The notes under the pieces: generated by a model | Databases searched by the model: none | Told to the model about the DNA's origin: nothing | The model's input: the letters and a program-made list of their open reading frames with translations, nothing else | Shown here: positions 43,209-53,885 of the stretch, piece by piece | Layout of the letters: every line of letters starts with the position of its first letter | How positions within the stretch are numbered: the first letter of the stretch is position 1 | Translations under genes and position numbers: made by a program | From: Euborellia annulipes | Lineage: Eukaryota; Arthropoda; Insecta; Dermaptera; Anisolabididae | Length of the DNA stretch: 64,000 nt | Direction of reading: 5' to 3' | NCBI GenBank assembly: GCA_023213315.1 | Contig: JAKCPI010014079.1 | Span: forward strand, 164,880-228,879

Positions 43209-43261
43209 TCAGCAGAAGAAATGGACCCAAGTTCGGCGCCACAAATTTCTCCCTCGACCAG
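43209..43261 (+). other. Candidate short exon
   Basis: A long T-run then TAG ends at 43208; CGACCAG|GTGCAA is a weak donor at 43262. The T-run could equally be a retroelement tail. Confidence 0.2.
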
Positions 43262-43299
43262 GTGCAATGCAGATGGACAACAAATACAGATAGAGTACA

Positions 43300-43345
43300 A
43301 ATGGGAGGATCCGTGGTTCAACTCCCGGCAGCACACCCTTATTTT
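43300..43345 (+). mobile_element. tRNA-like element fragment
   Basis: GGATCCGTGGTTCAACTCCC then TTTTTTCGGGTATATGAATT. The first part matches the insertion at 15210, the second recurs at 18050. Confidence 0.45.
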
Positions 43346-43394
43346 TTCGGGTATATGAATTAATAAATATTTAATTATATAAATTTCCGTTTCG

Positions 43395-43539
43395 CGGCTC
43401 GCATACTCGATATATATAATATCTTAAATATTATATATAATTTCTTATTTATAGTTTTTAAAGTGAAACTTTATTTTGATCGACACAAATTTTTTAATTA
43501 TAATAATACGGAAGGCTCCAAGGCGGGCGGCTCAGCTAG
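43395..43539 (+). mobile_element. Possible Helitron 3' end
   Basis: GGCTCCAAGGCGGGCGGCTC then CAGCTAG directly before T43540, a CTAG/T boundary with GC-rich sequence upstream. The 5' end is not identified. Confidence 0.35.
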
Positions 43540-43544
43540 TTTTA

Positions 43545-44460
43545 TATCCAATCAATTATAGATTTTATCAGAGAGATTTTATTATTATTTAATAATTGTT
43601 GATATTTTGAGACACCTTAAAGTCGGGTTCTCACCTCACCCTACATTCTTTGCCCTAATCACATACAGCGAACAAGAGGGAAGCTAATTTAACCATTAAT
43701 ATTAGATTTGAAACCCAAGAACTCCATTTGGCCAATGGCCACTAGCATATTCTAGCAACTTGGCCACTTTATTTACTTCTTTTTATTCACTTATTTGTTT
43801 ATTTATTTCTCCATCATATAAGCTATGAAGTGAACGAATTTTCAACAATTCTTATTTATCTTTAATTTTATTATTTAATTCAATTTACATATTTTTTAAT
43901 CTAAAGCAAGAACAAGTTAAATAATTCAATTTATTTTTCACTTCTCTTTTTTTTATTTAGACTACATAAGTGAATGAATTGAGTGTCTATTTTCTGGCAA
44001 AATCTCTATTGATAAATTCTGCGATTTGAATTAAATGGGTATCATTTTGGAGATATTTTACATGTATATAACAATAAACCGGAAGTACCAGTTCGATCAC
44101 GCCCCACCTCTTTTATTTTCAATTATAAATATAAAGGATCGACTTGTTTTGAATTAAAATTAATTTTTAATATTTATATTCGCTTGTGGGGAGATTTCGT
44201 TTAGGCCTACTATTAATAATAATCGATGAAATACAATAACATAATAAAATATCAAAAAAAAAAAAATTTTTTAAGTATTTTTGATTTACATGGATCTATT
44301 ACTTCTACCCTTCAATAATTCTTATTTAATAATATTATCCTATCAGTGTAGTTTACTTTTTTAGTCCATCTCCTCTTTCTCGAGATTGACTAACACCTAT
44401 CGCTGCCTTTTCATTTTCATCTATGCCTAATTTTAATTTAAAGTATAGTGTAAATAATAA
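43545..44460. other. AT-rich DNA, nothing recognised
   Basis: No gene or defined repeat. Confidence 0.4.
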
Positions 44461-44465
44461 AGCAG

Positions 44466-45016
44466 TTTCATTTATTTTTTCAACTTTTAACTGTCAACTT
44501 TCTTAATTTTTCCAGATTCCAATTTAAAAATGAAAACATGTACTCCTGTTTTTTAAATGTAGGTCAATGTTCTTAGTTCATTATTTCACTTCTTTGCTCT
44601 TAAAATTAATGTACATTTTTTACAGATTTAAAATTAATGTACATTTTTTACAGATTTTTTTTAAGAACAAAGAAGTGAAATAATTAACTAAGAACATTGA
44701 CCTACCTTTAAAAAACAGGAGTACAGTGAGAGACAATATTAATTCCCACCCATCCGTTTTCTACTTGAGATTATTTCATTGTTTTAAAAAAAAATTTTAT
44801 ATACTGTATTTTTTAATGGAAATTTTCATGGTTCAATCCTAGAAAATTTCCAATAAAGATTTTCATTTTCTTTTATAAAAACAATGAAATAATCACAAAT
44901 AGAAAACGCATGGGTGGGACTTAATATTGACCCTCACTGTACATGTTTTCATTTTTGAATTGGAATCTTTAAAAATTAAGAAAGTTGACAGTTAAAATTT
45001 GAAAAAATAAATGAAA
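44466..45016. repeat. Palindromic element split by a mariner MITE
   Basis: The left arm (TTTCATTTATTTTTTCAAC through CATGTACTCCTGTTTTTTAA) is matched inverted on the right only after removing 44724-44939. The right arm is TTAAAAAACAGGAGTA + CATGTTTTCATTTTT, running to 45016. Confidence 0.85.
44724..44939. mobile_element. Tc1/mariner-type MITE
   Basis: Inverted ends of ~63 bp beginning CAGTGAGAGACAATATTAAT and, from the other side, CAGTGAGGGTCAATATTAAG. Flanked by TA (44722-44723 and 44940-44941). 216 bp, noncoding. Confidence 0.88.
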
Positions 45017-45124
45017 GTTTGAAAACATTGTTATTGTTTTAGTTCTACTGGACAGTACTATTTTAATTTTCCTCCTTTGAATACTCATCACCCCCCCCCC
45101 CTGATAACTCAAATCACCCACTTG

Positions 45125-45152
45125 GAGGCGATCGCCAGGTTGGGAACCACTG
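45125..45152 (-). mobile_element. hAT terminus
   Basis: The minus sense starts CAGTGGTTCCCAACCTGGCG, a canonical hAT end. The partner is not found; a C-run at 45090-45102 lies inside. Confidence 0.5.
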
Positions 45153-45169
45153 TATTAGACTATTCAAAA

Positions 45170-45890
45170 TATAATTGAACTATTGATTAAGTTATGAGTG
45201 GTAAATTAAATATGAATTTTTTCAACTAATTGGGAGGAAAAATACAAACTAATGAAAGAATGATAAGAACTAGCAATACGTGAGCAACTAAAAATTTCAA
45301 GACTGCTTATAAAATTGAATTTGAATAGACATTGAAAAAAAATAAAATTTAATAGGTTTTTTCTATTTGTTATTAAATCAAAAACTCGGACGGATTGCTA
45401 AAAATTGAATATCTCCAATAAAATAATAAATAACATATATCAAAAAAAAAAAGTAAAACACTTATTAAAAACGCTTAATTTTTTTTTAGAATAAAGCTTA
45501 TGATCAATAATTATTTAGGTCAAATCTTTTTTTTTTTTTTTTGCAATTCATAAATCAATTTTGCGATTTGTTGCTTTGGAAGCATCTGATCCTTTGAAAG
45601 GGTTGAAAACAAACTGAATCCAATCTGGCAAAGGACCAGGCCGACCAGTGAGACCAAGGACCTCTCCCCCTTGGCCTCAGCTTCCCTGAAAATATGCGAT
45701 TTGGCCAGAGACACATTGACATGTCAAAGCTCTTTTCCTTTTCTATTTCAATAGTTTTTAAAAATATAACAAAAGAGCTTTTTTTATTTCCGTAGGAATA
45801 TTTTAAAATATATTCTTATTGAAAAAAAAGCAAAAAATTATAGACCTTATCTAACTAAAAAGATAATAAAAACTATTTTATTCTTAGTTA
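45170..45890. other. AT-rich DNA, no gene recognised
   Basis: The 64-residue minus frame at 45520-45714 has no known domain. Confidence 0.4.
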
Positions 45891-46704
45891 AAAAATCTGG
45901 TGTGATTTAACGCACAGCACCCGAAGCGAGTTTTTGTGTCGAGATATAGTTTCCCATAAAATCTTTTTAAAGAACATCTAAAAAAAAAGTTGATTTATGA
46001 ATTTTAATCAAAATCGTTAGACCAAATTTTGAGAAATTCGTATAAAACTGAAAAAGTGCTCAGTAAAGTACCTACTAGTACTTTTTAGCTGATTTTGTTC
46101 AAAAGGTTATTTTAACTGTCCGCGAGGGTACCTAACTTAAATATTAAATTTCAATCTGGTAGCTCGTTTCCTTCAAGCCTTAAACCATAGTTTCTCAACC
46201 TTATTTTGCTTACCCCTCCCTTTGGGAATATGTTTTTTCTAGAGCCTCAACCCATCTTAATTTTACATACCACCTGTCGCTAATTTAAAATAGATATTGC
46301 TACGATTATATTTAAACGTCCTGAATATATGGTATATAGTGAAATAATTTTAATGACCGACAACATACACTGTGCGTGTATTTTTTTGCCTTTTTATTTA
46401 GACTATATTTTTTAATCTGCTCACGTCCCCTCTGCGCCTTCTCAATGCCCCCTAATTTTCTCTGCGTCTTCTACTGCCCCCTCCCCCCGAAAGTCTCAAA
46501 CGCCCACAAGGGGGCGTTTAGGTCCACGTTGAGAACCTATTTCTTAAACCAAACACGCATATGGACACAGACAGAGACCAATTTGCCGGAACCACTTTTT
46601 TCCAATCAGGGTACCTCAAAACGTGTATATCCTCAACATTGAATATTTAACAATGCCCAATACTTTCTCACTATATATTACATAAATAGGTAAGAGAAAG
46701 TAAA
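45891..46704 (-). repeat. H-rep copy split by a hAT MITE
   Basis: Terminal palindrome remnant at 45893-45935, body to 46187, then body again from 46543 and end hairpin at 46663-46702 (ACTTTCTCAC ... AAGAGAAAGT). Confidence 0.8.
46188..46542. mobile_element. hAT MITE in H-rep
   Basis: TAGTTTCTCAACCTTATTTT on the left and ACGTTGAGAACCTATTT on the right are inverted. CTTAAACCA is duplicated at 46179-46187 and 46543-46551 (8-9 bp). 355 bp. Confidence 0.75.
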
Positions 46705-46781
46705 TATTTGATTTCTAATCGTCGCTTATTTTGCACAAAAAAAACTTATTCATATTTAATAGTCTGTATTAATATTCTTAT

Positions 46782-47189
46782 TAGGAACCGACCGAATATT
46801 CGGTTTCGGTTACGGTTTCGGCCAGTTTCGGCCAAAAATCATGGTTTCGGCCGTAGTTTCGGTTTCGGCCAAAAAGTGGCCGAACCTTTCGGCCGGCCGA
46901 AACCAGAGTCTGAAAAAATGGGATGAGACTCGCATGCAAAAAAAAAAAAAAAAAGGTCAAATAATTTGCACTTGAGGGAGAAAAAATTTTAGTCTCCCTA
47001 AAAAAAGGTAAAATGATTTTCACGGGAGGGAAAAAAATTCAAAAAAAAAAAAAGGTAAAATGAAAAAAATTTTTTATAGGAAATACAAGTTTCGGTTTCG
47101 GTTACGGTTTCGGCCGAAACTAAGGTTGAGGCCGAATATTCGGTTTCGGTTTCGGTTTCGGCTGAAAATCTTGTTTCGGTCGGACCCTA
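46782..47189. mobile_element. hAT MITE, TTTCGG-rich family, second copy
   Basis: TAGGAACCGACCGAATATTC on the left and CGGTCGGACCCTA on the right; the 8-bp duplication ATTCTTAT is at 46774-46781 and 47190-47197. Opposite orientation to 3736-4052, with more TTTCGG units. Confidence 0.88.
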
Positions 47190-47199
47190 ATTCTTATAT

Positions 47200-47860
47200 T
47201 AATCCCTCTCCCTAATTCCCCCTTCAGGAAAAATCTTCAAGCTACAGTTGTGCCTAGATTCTACCGGTACGAACTCTTAGTATAAATAAATCTTTTACAC
47301 CCAAATTTCAAAATTTTCGTTTGAATTCATTTCATTTATTGTTTTCGTTTTTAATTTTTAAATGGAAAGATATGAACTTTTGATAAATTATAAATCTCAC
47401 TGCTTCTTGAAGCCAGTGGTAAATTGTAAATGATTACTTGATAAAGATAAATATATTTTGTCGACATTTGTGTTCCCCTGACACTGAAAAAGTGTTTTTT
47501 TCTTTGATCTCTTCTAGTAGGGATTGTGAGAATTCAAAGCAAAAAGTACAAAAAAGAAAACTAACTCAACTTAATAAAGTATATGTGAAAAAATAAATTA
47601 AAAACGACAAATAAATTGTTTATATTCTCCTTTCAAGAATAAGGACAACTTCCGAAACAAACAATAAAATAAAATTCTAAACCCTGCAAGCTGTCAATAT
47701 TTTACTTCTATAGGCTCTCTTAGTTGAATGGAACGTTAAAGTTACGCAGGTGTTTCGCCCCCCTCGTCTACTTCATAAATTTCACTCCACCTCCAAACCA
47801 AATTTTCTCACAACCGAATATCAAATATTTCGTTCGGTCAGAATTGGTACGTTGTCGTAC
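47200..47860. other. AT-rich DNA, nothing recognised
   Basis: No gene or defined repeat. Confidence 0.4.
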
Positions 47861-47906
47861 TCGTAAGGGTTCCAGTTTCGTTCCTCAGAAGGAGGCATCA
47901 CTGATA
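47861..47906 (-). mobile_element. SINE core fragment (family 3)
   Basis: The minus sense GATGCCTCCTTCTGAGGAAC, GAAACTGGAACCC matches the middle of the SINE at 59950-60225. Only the core is conserved. Confidence 0.55.
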
Positions 47907-47961
47907 GAATTAGACAATCTTTTACAAACCCATGTGCAAAATGTTTGCTAATTAATATCTA

Positions 47962-48392
47962 TTAGCCGCGCCGCCCGCCTTTGGCGGGCTTCGCTCTCTG
48001 GACTCCCCGTCATCTGGCTCGGACCCCTCTGTGACTGACCTTCGCCTTTTCTTAATTATGAAAAAAAAACGTCATCTTCAGAGCTATGACACAGTTCATT
48101 AGGTCTACTATTCCAATCCAGTGCCTACTTGAGGATTTGTATACATTCATAGATTATATAAATACAAAGAACACAAATGTTTCTCTATACTTTTCCTATG
48201 GGAAAAACCGTAACTTTAGGAATTAATAACTCAAAAACTTATATGAATTTCGGGACGAAAATAATTTTTCTGTAAATTCTCTAAAAGATCACCTTTAAGC
48301 ATAAAAGATTTCCTTTCAAAATACCAACGGGAAGTTGCCCAAATAGAGGGTGACAGACAGACAGACGGACATTAGCGAATTATAAATATAGA
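47962..48392 (-). mobile_element. Non-autonomous Helitron
   Basis: The minus sense starts TCTATATTTATAATTCGC (A before it) and ends GCGGCTAA before T. Internal GTCTGTCTGTCACCCTCTAT and GGCAACTTCCCGTTGG match the 29869 copy. 431 bp, no coding. Confidence 0.8.
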
Positions 48393-48496
48393 TTTTTATA
48401 ATTCGAAGAGAAGTTGCTGTTGATGCTATGGAATGGAAAATAATAAGTACAGGTGCAGCAAATGAAGAGAGCCTTTGGATGCCAAATGCCGAAAAG

Positions 48497-48540
48497 GAGA
48501 CGTTTCGGACAAAATTTATTCGTCCATCTTCAGTCCTCGT
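48497..48540 (-). ncRNA. Hammerhead-like core, left arm
   Basis: Identical in minus sense to the core at 48597-48641: CTGAAGA (48533-48527), stem II GGAC/GTCC, GAAAC, GTC. Confidence 0.45.
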
Positions 48541-48596
48541 TGGCTTATAAATTAATTAGGCACAAAGTTGTCATTGTTGTTAATTTATAAGCGAAC

Positions 48597-48641
48597 GAGG
48601 ACTGAAGATGGACGAATAAATTTTGTCCGAAACGTCTCCTT
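48597..48641 (+). ncRNA. Hammerhead-like core, right arm
   Basis: CTGAAGA (48602-48608), extra T, stem II GGAC/GTCC, GAAAC (48629-48633), GTC. The following TCCTT pairs with GAGGA just before the core (stem I, 4 pairs plus a wobble). Stem III is reduced to ACGT, so only a dimer would be complete. Confidence 0.5.
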
Positions 48642-48754
48642 TTCGGCATTTGGCATCCAAAGGCTCTCTTCATTTGCTGCACCTGTACTTATTCTTTTCC
48701 ATTCTATAGATTTTTATTTATGCGTCAAACAGTTAATAGGCCTATTTACTGTAT

Positions 48755-49205
48755 TTCACAAGAAGGAACAGGTGCAGCCAAACATAAAAAGGCTCCGATT
48801 TTTACAATCCAACAAAACGTTTCGGGATAATTTTATTGTCCCATTTTCAGTCCGCTGCTCAAAATAATCGATTATTCATCGAATATTTCCTTAAAAAATA
48901 ATCGATTATTTAAAAAAATAATTTATTAATCGGTTATTTTTTCACAATCGAATATTTTCGGCAAACATGCGTTTGAAAAGATAGGATGAGACTCGCATGC
49001 TAAAAAAAAAGGTCAAATTATTTTTATCGTTATGATATTTTTTTATATAAATATGCATATATTATATCCACATGACCAACTCCGGGACAGTAACAATTTT
49101 AAAGGAATGAAGATGGGGACAATAAAATTGCCCCAAAACGTCTCGTTGGATTGTAAAAACCGGAGGATTTTTATTTTTGACTGAACCTGCTCCTCCTTCT
49201 GTGTA
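48755..49205. mobile_element. Decayed relative of the hammerhead palindromes
   Basis: AAAAGGCTCCGATTTTTAC and GTTTCGGGATAATTTTATTG on the left match inverted CAATAAAATTGCCCCAAAAC and TGTAAAAACCGGAGGAT on the right. The core is damaged in both arms. 48870-49025 holds ATCGATTATT repeats and a piece of the TTTCGG hAT family (GATGAGACTCGCATGC). Confidence 0.6.
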
Positions 49206-49417
49206 TAAACAAACAGCCACTTCCTTCATTGATTTAGCATATATTTACTTTTATTTCTTTTAAACCTTTAAGTAATCTTTCCATTGTCAGATTGCTAATG
49301 AAAAGCTCTCCTATTTCTCATATAAAAATTCCAATTTAATAATAATTATTATTTATATTAAGGTGAGATTTTCATATTACCATCAAACATTTATTAAAAT
49401 ACATTGTCTATTATTAA

Positions 49418-49735
49418 TCATATCTCGAGAAGCCAGGGCATAGTCTCTTCGAAGGCGGGCGCGTCGGATCGTAATATTAAAATTTGTTTACTCATATTAA
49501 ATAAATGATATTTCTGAATGTTACTTAATTTTCTATATCCAACAATATATAATAGATAGATTAATAGCCAAGATGGCCTCCCTTCTTCCATTCTTCCCCC
49601 AAAGTGAACCTTGATATTTACGAACAAATCACTTCCAAGATTTTGTCGAATTCTATGAGTGGGTTTCTGAATACGATACATCCGCATACGAACGAAATGA
49701 TAGCTGTCTGTCAGTCTATAAGAACGATATCTCAT
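49418..49735 (-). other. Unassigned 105-codon ORF
   Basis: A complete ATG-to-stop frame (MRYRSYRLTDSYHFVRMRMY...PWLLEI), basic N-terminal half. No domain, signal peptide or neighbour supports a function. It may be chance in a GC-richer patch or an exon of an unknown gene. Confidence 0.2.
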
Positions 49736-49974
49736 GAATCAAAAAGAAATCGAAACCCTACTTGACACCAAATCTTTGTCGATTCGTCTTAGGAACTGAA
49801 AAGATTTCTGTTCAAGTGGTCCAGTGGGGAAACTTGTTTACATACATTCATTTTTTTTTTTTAATTCATCCAAATAAAAAAAGATATTGGAGATATTTAT
49901 AGGAACTTACTTGACATTTTTTTTGTTATACAAATGTTTTTGTAGGTATATATTTTTTCTAAATTTTATTGTAA

Positions 49975-50362
49975 AAAAAAATCTGGTGTGACTGGTCACA
50001 CAGCACACAACTTTCTCTTCCCTTCAGTAAGAGAAAGTTGTGTTCTGTGCTTGTCACACCAGATTTTTTGTGTCGACATATATTTAGGTTCCGACAGTAC
50101 GGTACATTTGAATTCAAGATGTAAAATTTATAAACATGGGAATATTTATATTTTGTTAGCATAGAAAACATTTCTCCTATCTTTCCTATGAAATATTACA
50201 AGAGCAGTGTGCTTCAAAAGATTTCAATGTCAAAATAAGAATATACATTTTAAAAAGCATCTAAAAAAATTATTTATTTTTGAATTTTAATTAAAATCGT
50301 TGGAGCGAATTTTGAGAAAATCGAAAAAAAAAAACTGAAAAAGTACATCAGTAAATATCGTT
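49975..50362 (-). repeat. H-rep, truncated
   Basis: Terminal palindrome at 49977-50078, body to AAAAAGTACATCAGTAAATA; the hairpin end is missing. Confidence 0.8.
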
Positions 50363-50364
50363 AG

Positions 50365-51050
50365 AAATATAAATAAAACCAGCTTTTAATAAAGCCTTGG
50401 AACTCATTTGGTGATTTAGGAAGTAGCTTTTCCTTTTCCCTTTACTCCCTCCCCTCTGTCTATTGCCAAAAATAATTGAAAGAATGCTTTGTGGGAATCC
50501 CTTACTTTAAACGTAATCCTAAATATTTTTTAACAAGTGGTTAAACATTATGAAGAGATGGTGGCGTGGACATTTAGATTTATTTTCTCCTATTTAATGT
50601 TTTGTTGATTAAAAAAAAAATTACAGCAACAATATCCTAAATTAAAGATTTTTTTTTATAGCAAATTCTATGCTTTAATTAAATTTTATATCTTTATTAG
50701 TTTAAAAGTTATAAAGAAAATCAAAACTTAATAAATTGTTCAACACATCAAAAAAAAAAAAAAGTTGCTCAACAAAGAAAATTTTTTTCTTAGTCTACTG
50801 AATTAAAAGCTTTTGATTCATAAAAAAATGTCAAAGTACATTCACTAAACAAAAAAATGAATGATTCAATTTCTTTCCCTTTCCTAAACATTTTAAAAAT
50901 AGGCAATGAAGTTTGTAAAACTTTCTCCGAGGTAGAGCGGGAAGGTTTTGCAACCTTTTTGACATTTTTTTATTAATTACATTGGGCCAACAGTTAAAAT
51001 ATCTTTATTGGTTAAAAAACTAAGTTTTTTTTTTTTTCTAATAAATCCCG
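50365..51050. other. AT-rich DNA, nothing recognised
   Basis: No gene or defined repeat. Confidence 0.4.
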
Positions 51051-51190
51051 TTAAATATAGCTCGAAACGTCTCAGGGATCGATAAGCATATAAAGCCTTT
51101 TTATTTGGCTGGACCCACCCTCATTCAAATCAACTATATTCACAGCCACCAAATCCCATTCATTCCCCTGAAATTTTGTTTTTAAGGCGT
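51051..51190 (+). mobile_element. Fragment of hammerhead-element 3' end
   Basis: GCTCGAAACGTCTCAGG then AAAGCCTTTTTATTTGGCTG, ACCCACCC. The GAAACGTCTC plus GGCTG-ACC tail matches 48629-48690; CTGANGA is missing. Confidence 0.45.
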
Positions 51191-51377
51191 GTTGTGCGAC
51201 TAGTATATCATTTATTTATTTATTATTGTTGTAAATACACACTAACAATAATAATGCTCCCCTACAGAATTTTTCCATTTAGAGGAAGCGATTAAAAAAA
51301 AATAATAAAATAAACAATATATTCAAGGGATGATAATTAGGTAGCCAACATAAAAAACAAAATTTTTTAATTTTCTC

Positions 51378-51420
51378 TGTCGACGTTTCGAACGCTCATC
51401 GCGCTCATCATCAGGACCTA
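51378..51420 (-). ncRNA. Hammerhead-like core, left arm
   Basis: Minus sense: CTGATGA (51414-51408), extra T, stem II GAGCGC/GCGTTC around GATGA, GAAAC, GTC. One stem II pair is G-T where the right arm has A-T, so pairing is kept. Confidence 0.5.
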
Positions 51421-51630
51421 CGGTCAACAAATATTATTTATTCATATATTAAAAAGATTTACATAGACAACTTGTAATTTTGCAATTTGTTGTGGAATTC
51501 TTTGTTGTTTACAGTTGTTAAAATTTTTATAGATATTCATATTATTTCGATGTATCATCAGTATTTATTTATGTATATATCAGATATATAGAAGAAAGGA
51601 TTACAAAATCTGTATATGACAAGCTATATC

Positions 51631-52102
51631 TAGGGCTGGACGGTAAACCTGTTTACCGGTAAAAACCGGTAAAAATTTTTTACCGAAAACGCGGTAACGA
51701 ACCTCTAATTCGATAAAAACCGGTTTTTTTCGAAAGTCGGTAAAAACCTATTTTTTCGGGCGGTAAAAAATTTTGGTTCGGCGAGAAAAAATGTTCCGCG
51801 GCGGCAAACCAAATTGTGGTTCCGCGGCGGCAAAAAATTGGCGTCTCTAAAAAAAAGGTAAAATATTTTTCCGGCCGGGGAAAAATTTTGGTTCCGCGAA
51901 AAAAAAAAATGTTTCGGCAAAAAATTGGCTCTCTAAAAAAAAGGTAAAATATTTTTTCGGCCTGGGAAAAATTTTGGTTCCGCAAAAAAAAAATGTTCCG
52001 CGGCGGCAAACTTTGGTTCCGCGGGGGCGGTAAAAAATTTTTAAAACCGGTTTTTTTTCATTATCGAGGTCGGTAATGAAAATCCATTACCGTCCAGCCC
52101 TA
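51631..52102. mobile_element. hAT MITE nested in the palindrome
   Basis: Ends TAGGGCTGGACGGTAA and TTACCGTCCAGCCCTA; the 8-bp duplication GCTATATC is at 51623-51630 and 52103-52110. The interior repeats GGTAAAAAC and TTCCGCGGCGGCAAA units, giving long repetitive frames that are not genes. A second end is at 56803. Confidence 0.92.
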
Positions 52103-52212
52103 GCTATATCCATATAAGCTTATGACTTTTCTATCTGTAAGTAGCTATACTCTGATGCAATATTGTCTATGTAAATCTTTTTAATATATGAATAAATAAT
52201 ATTTGTTGACCG

Positions 52213-52256
52213 TAGGTCCTGATGATGAACGCGATGAGCGTTCGAAACGTCGACAG
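52213..52256 (+). ncRNA. Hammerhead-like core, right arm
   Basis: CTGATGA (52219-52225), extra T, stem II GAACGC/GCGTTC (six pairs) around GATGA, GAAAC (52244-52248), GTC (52249-52251). GAC after the triplet pairs with GTC before the core. Stem III is only the ACGT palindrome. Confidence 0.55.
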
Positions 52257-52355
52257 AGAAAATTAAAAAATTTTGTTTTTTTATGTTGGCTGCCTAATTA
52301 TCATCCCTTGAATACACACACATTAGCCATACCCAGTTATAATAAACAATATATT

Positions 52356-53440
52356 ATAATCCTATTTTATCAAAACAACAAGAACAAAATAAGAATAAAT
52401 ATAGAAATTTAACAATAGAATAAAAAAAAATGAGATCAACTGAAGACCTCCCTTCTGTTGGATTCACTGACCATTTTAAATATGGGAGACATTTTTCCTA
52501 ATTGAGTTCTACATTTTTTTTTTTTTTTTTTTTAAATATATAATTGGAATTTGGATCTCGAGTTGAAGGCCTGCACCCTCAAGTAGTTCACTTGAGTCAC
52601 AGCGTCCACTCAGGATCTTATCCAAGTTATTAATTTTGTAATCCTTTCTTCTATATATCTGATAGATTATAATAGGTTATTACTAAAAATTTATATTTGA
52701 TGATCTATTAGGTGTTTGTAATATTTATATTTATTGGTTTTATTTTGACACCAAATAAACAAACGAATACATCTATTTACTCGACGAATACTAATAAATC
52801 ATAAATGATTAATGTCGTTCATTAATATTTACACTATCATATAGATCTCAATAACACCATTTCTGAATTTTGAAATCAAATTCAAACTAAAATGCTAAAC
52901 AGGATTCTTCTATGTATTATAATTTATTTATTTTAATTTATATTATACTGATTATATAAATATAATCGACATCGGGGTCTTTAGAACATTTTTTCTAAAA
53001 ATATGCGGTTTAGAATCTTATTATGCGATTGGAATGGAAAATAATAAATCTTTTGACATTTTTTTCTCCGAATATGCTTTATCCCAGGCCGAAAACACAA
53101 TAATACCAAGATATATTTGGGAGTTTATTCATCAAACAAAGAACTTATTATTAATTAATAAATCTAATATTAGTCCTATATAAATAACTACAGAATATAC
53201 ATAAGCAAGTAAAGAGCACTTCTTTAATTAAATTTCTAATTTCCAAAATACTCCAGCGTTGTTAAATTCAGCAAAAGGGGTTGGTCAGTGGGGACAACTT
53301 GATTAGATGAAAATTTCTCAATAATTCATATATCACAGTGAAATATCTCTTATGGATTTTCGGGGTCGATAATCTAAGCAATTTACTTTACCAAAGCTAA
53401 CGTGGACATTATTTTTAACAAAAAATTGCAAAACTACTAT
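52356..53440. other. AT-rich DNA, nothing recognised
   Basis: Poly-T at 52516-52534. No gene seen. Confidence 0.4.
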
Positions 53441-53885
53441 CCCTTTTTACTTTCTCTTATCCATATATGTTAATATATTGAGAGAGAAAGTATTGATTTC
53501 ATGTCAAAAATTCGATGTCAAGATTTTGATAGATATAATGTTTCGAGGTCCCCTGAATCCAAAAAAATACTTTTTGCAACATGGTCTGTCTGTCTGTGTC
53601 AATTTAAAACATGAAGGAATTGAGCTACGAGGTTGAAATTTTATATTTGAGTTATTCAACCCCCTGATGCGTGAAATTAAACTTTTAAAAATCGGCCAAA
53701 GAGTACTAATACTACTTTTTCAGTTTTTTTTCGATTTTACTAATCATTTTTTCGTTGGATTGGTGCAATTATCAATAATATTTAAAAGAAGCGGAAGATT
53801 TATTGCAGTAATTGGACCAAGGTGTTGTGGTTAGAGAATAACAATAAAATGTATAGTTGTTTGCTTTATTCTAAGGCCTGGCTAG

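Larger units (their letters stand above)
48399..48714. mobile_element. Palindromic hammerhead-bearing element
   Basis: Arms GGAATGGAAAATAATAAGTA (48430) and TACTTATTCTTTTCCATTC (48695) are inverted and include identical hammerhead-like cores facing outward. The duplication TATAGATTTTTA is at 48387-48398 and 48715-48726 (12 bp). The left target overlaps the Helitron end. Best read as a Penelope-like remnant. Confidence 0.7.
51324..52340. mobile_element. Palindromic hammerhead-bearing element with nested hAT
   Basis: Arms of ~150 bp (CAAGGGATGATAATTAGG at 51324; inverted CCTAATTATCATCCCTTG at 52292) enclose opposed hammerhead-like cores. The duplication AATAAACAATATATT (15 bp) is at 51309-51323 and 52341-52355. 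A hAT is inserted at 51631-52102. No RT or GIY-YIG coding remains. Proposed as a Penelope-like remnant. Confidence 0.75.

Noticed and set aside
46376..46642. 88-codon plus frame
   Set aside because: Spans the boundary between a hAT MITE and an H-rep fragment, so it is a chance fusion.
51680..52009. 109-codon minus frame and its overlapping neighbour with repeated NQNFSxxEKIFYLFF units
   Set aside because: It lies wholly inside a hAT MITE with clear ends and an 8-bp duplication; the repeats come from the DNA repeat, not a protein.
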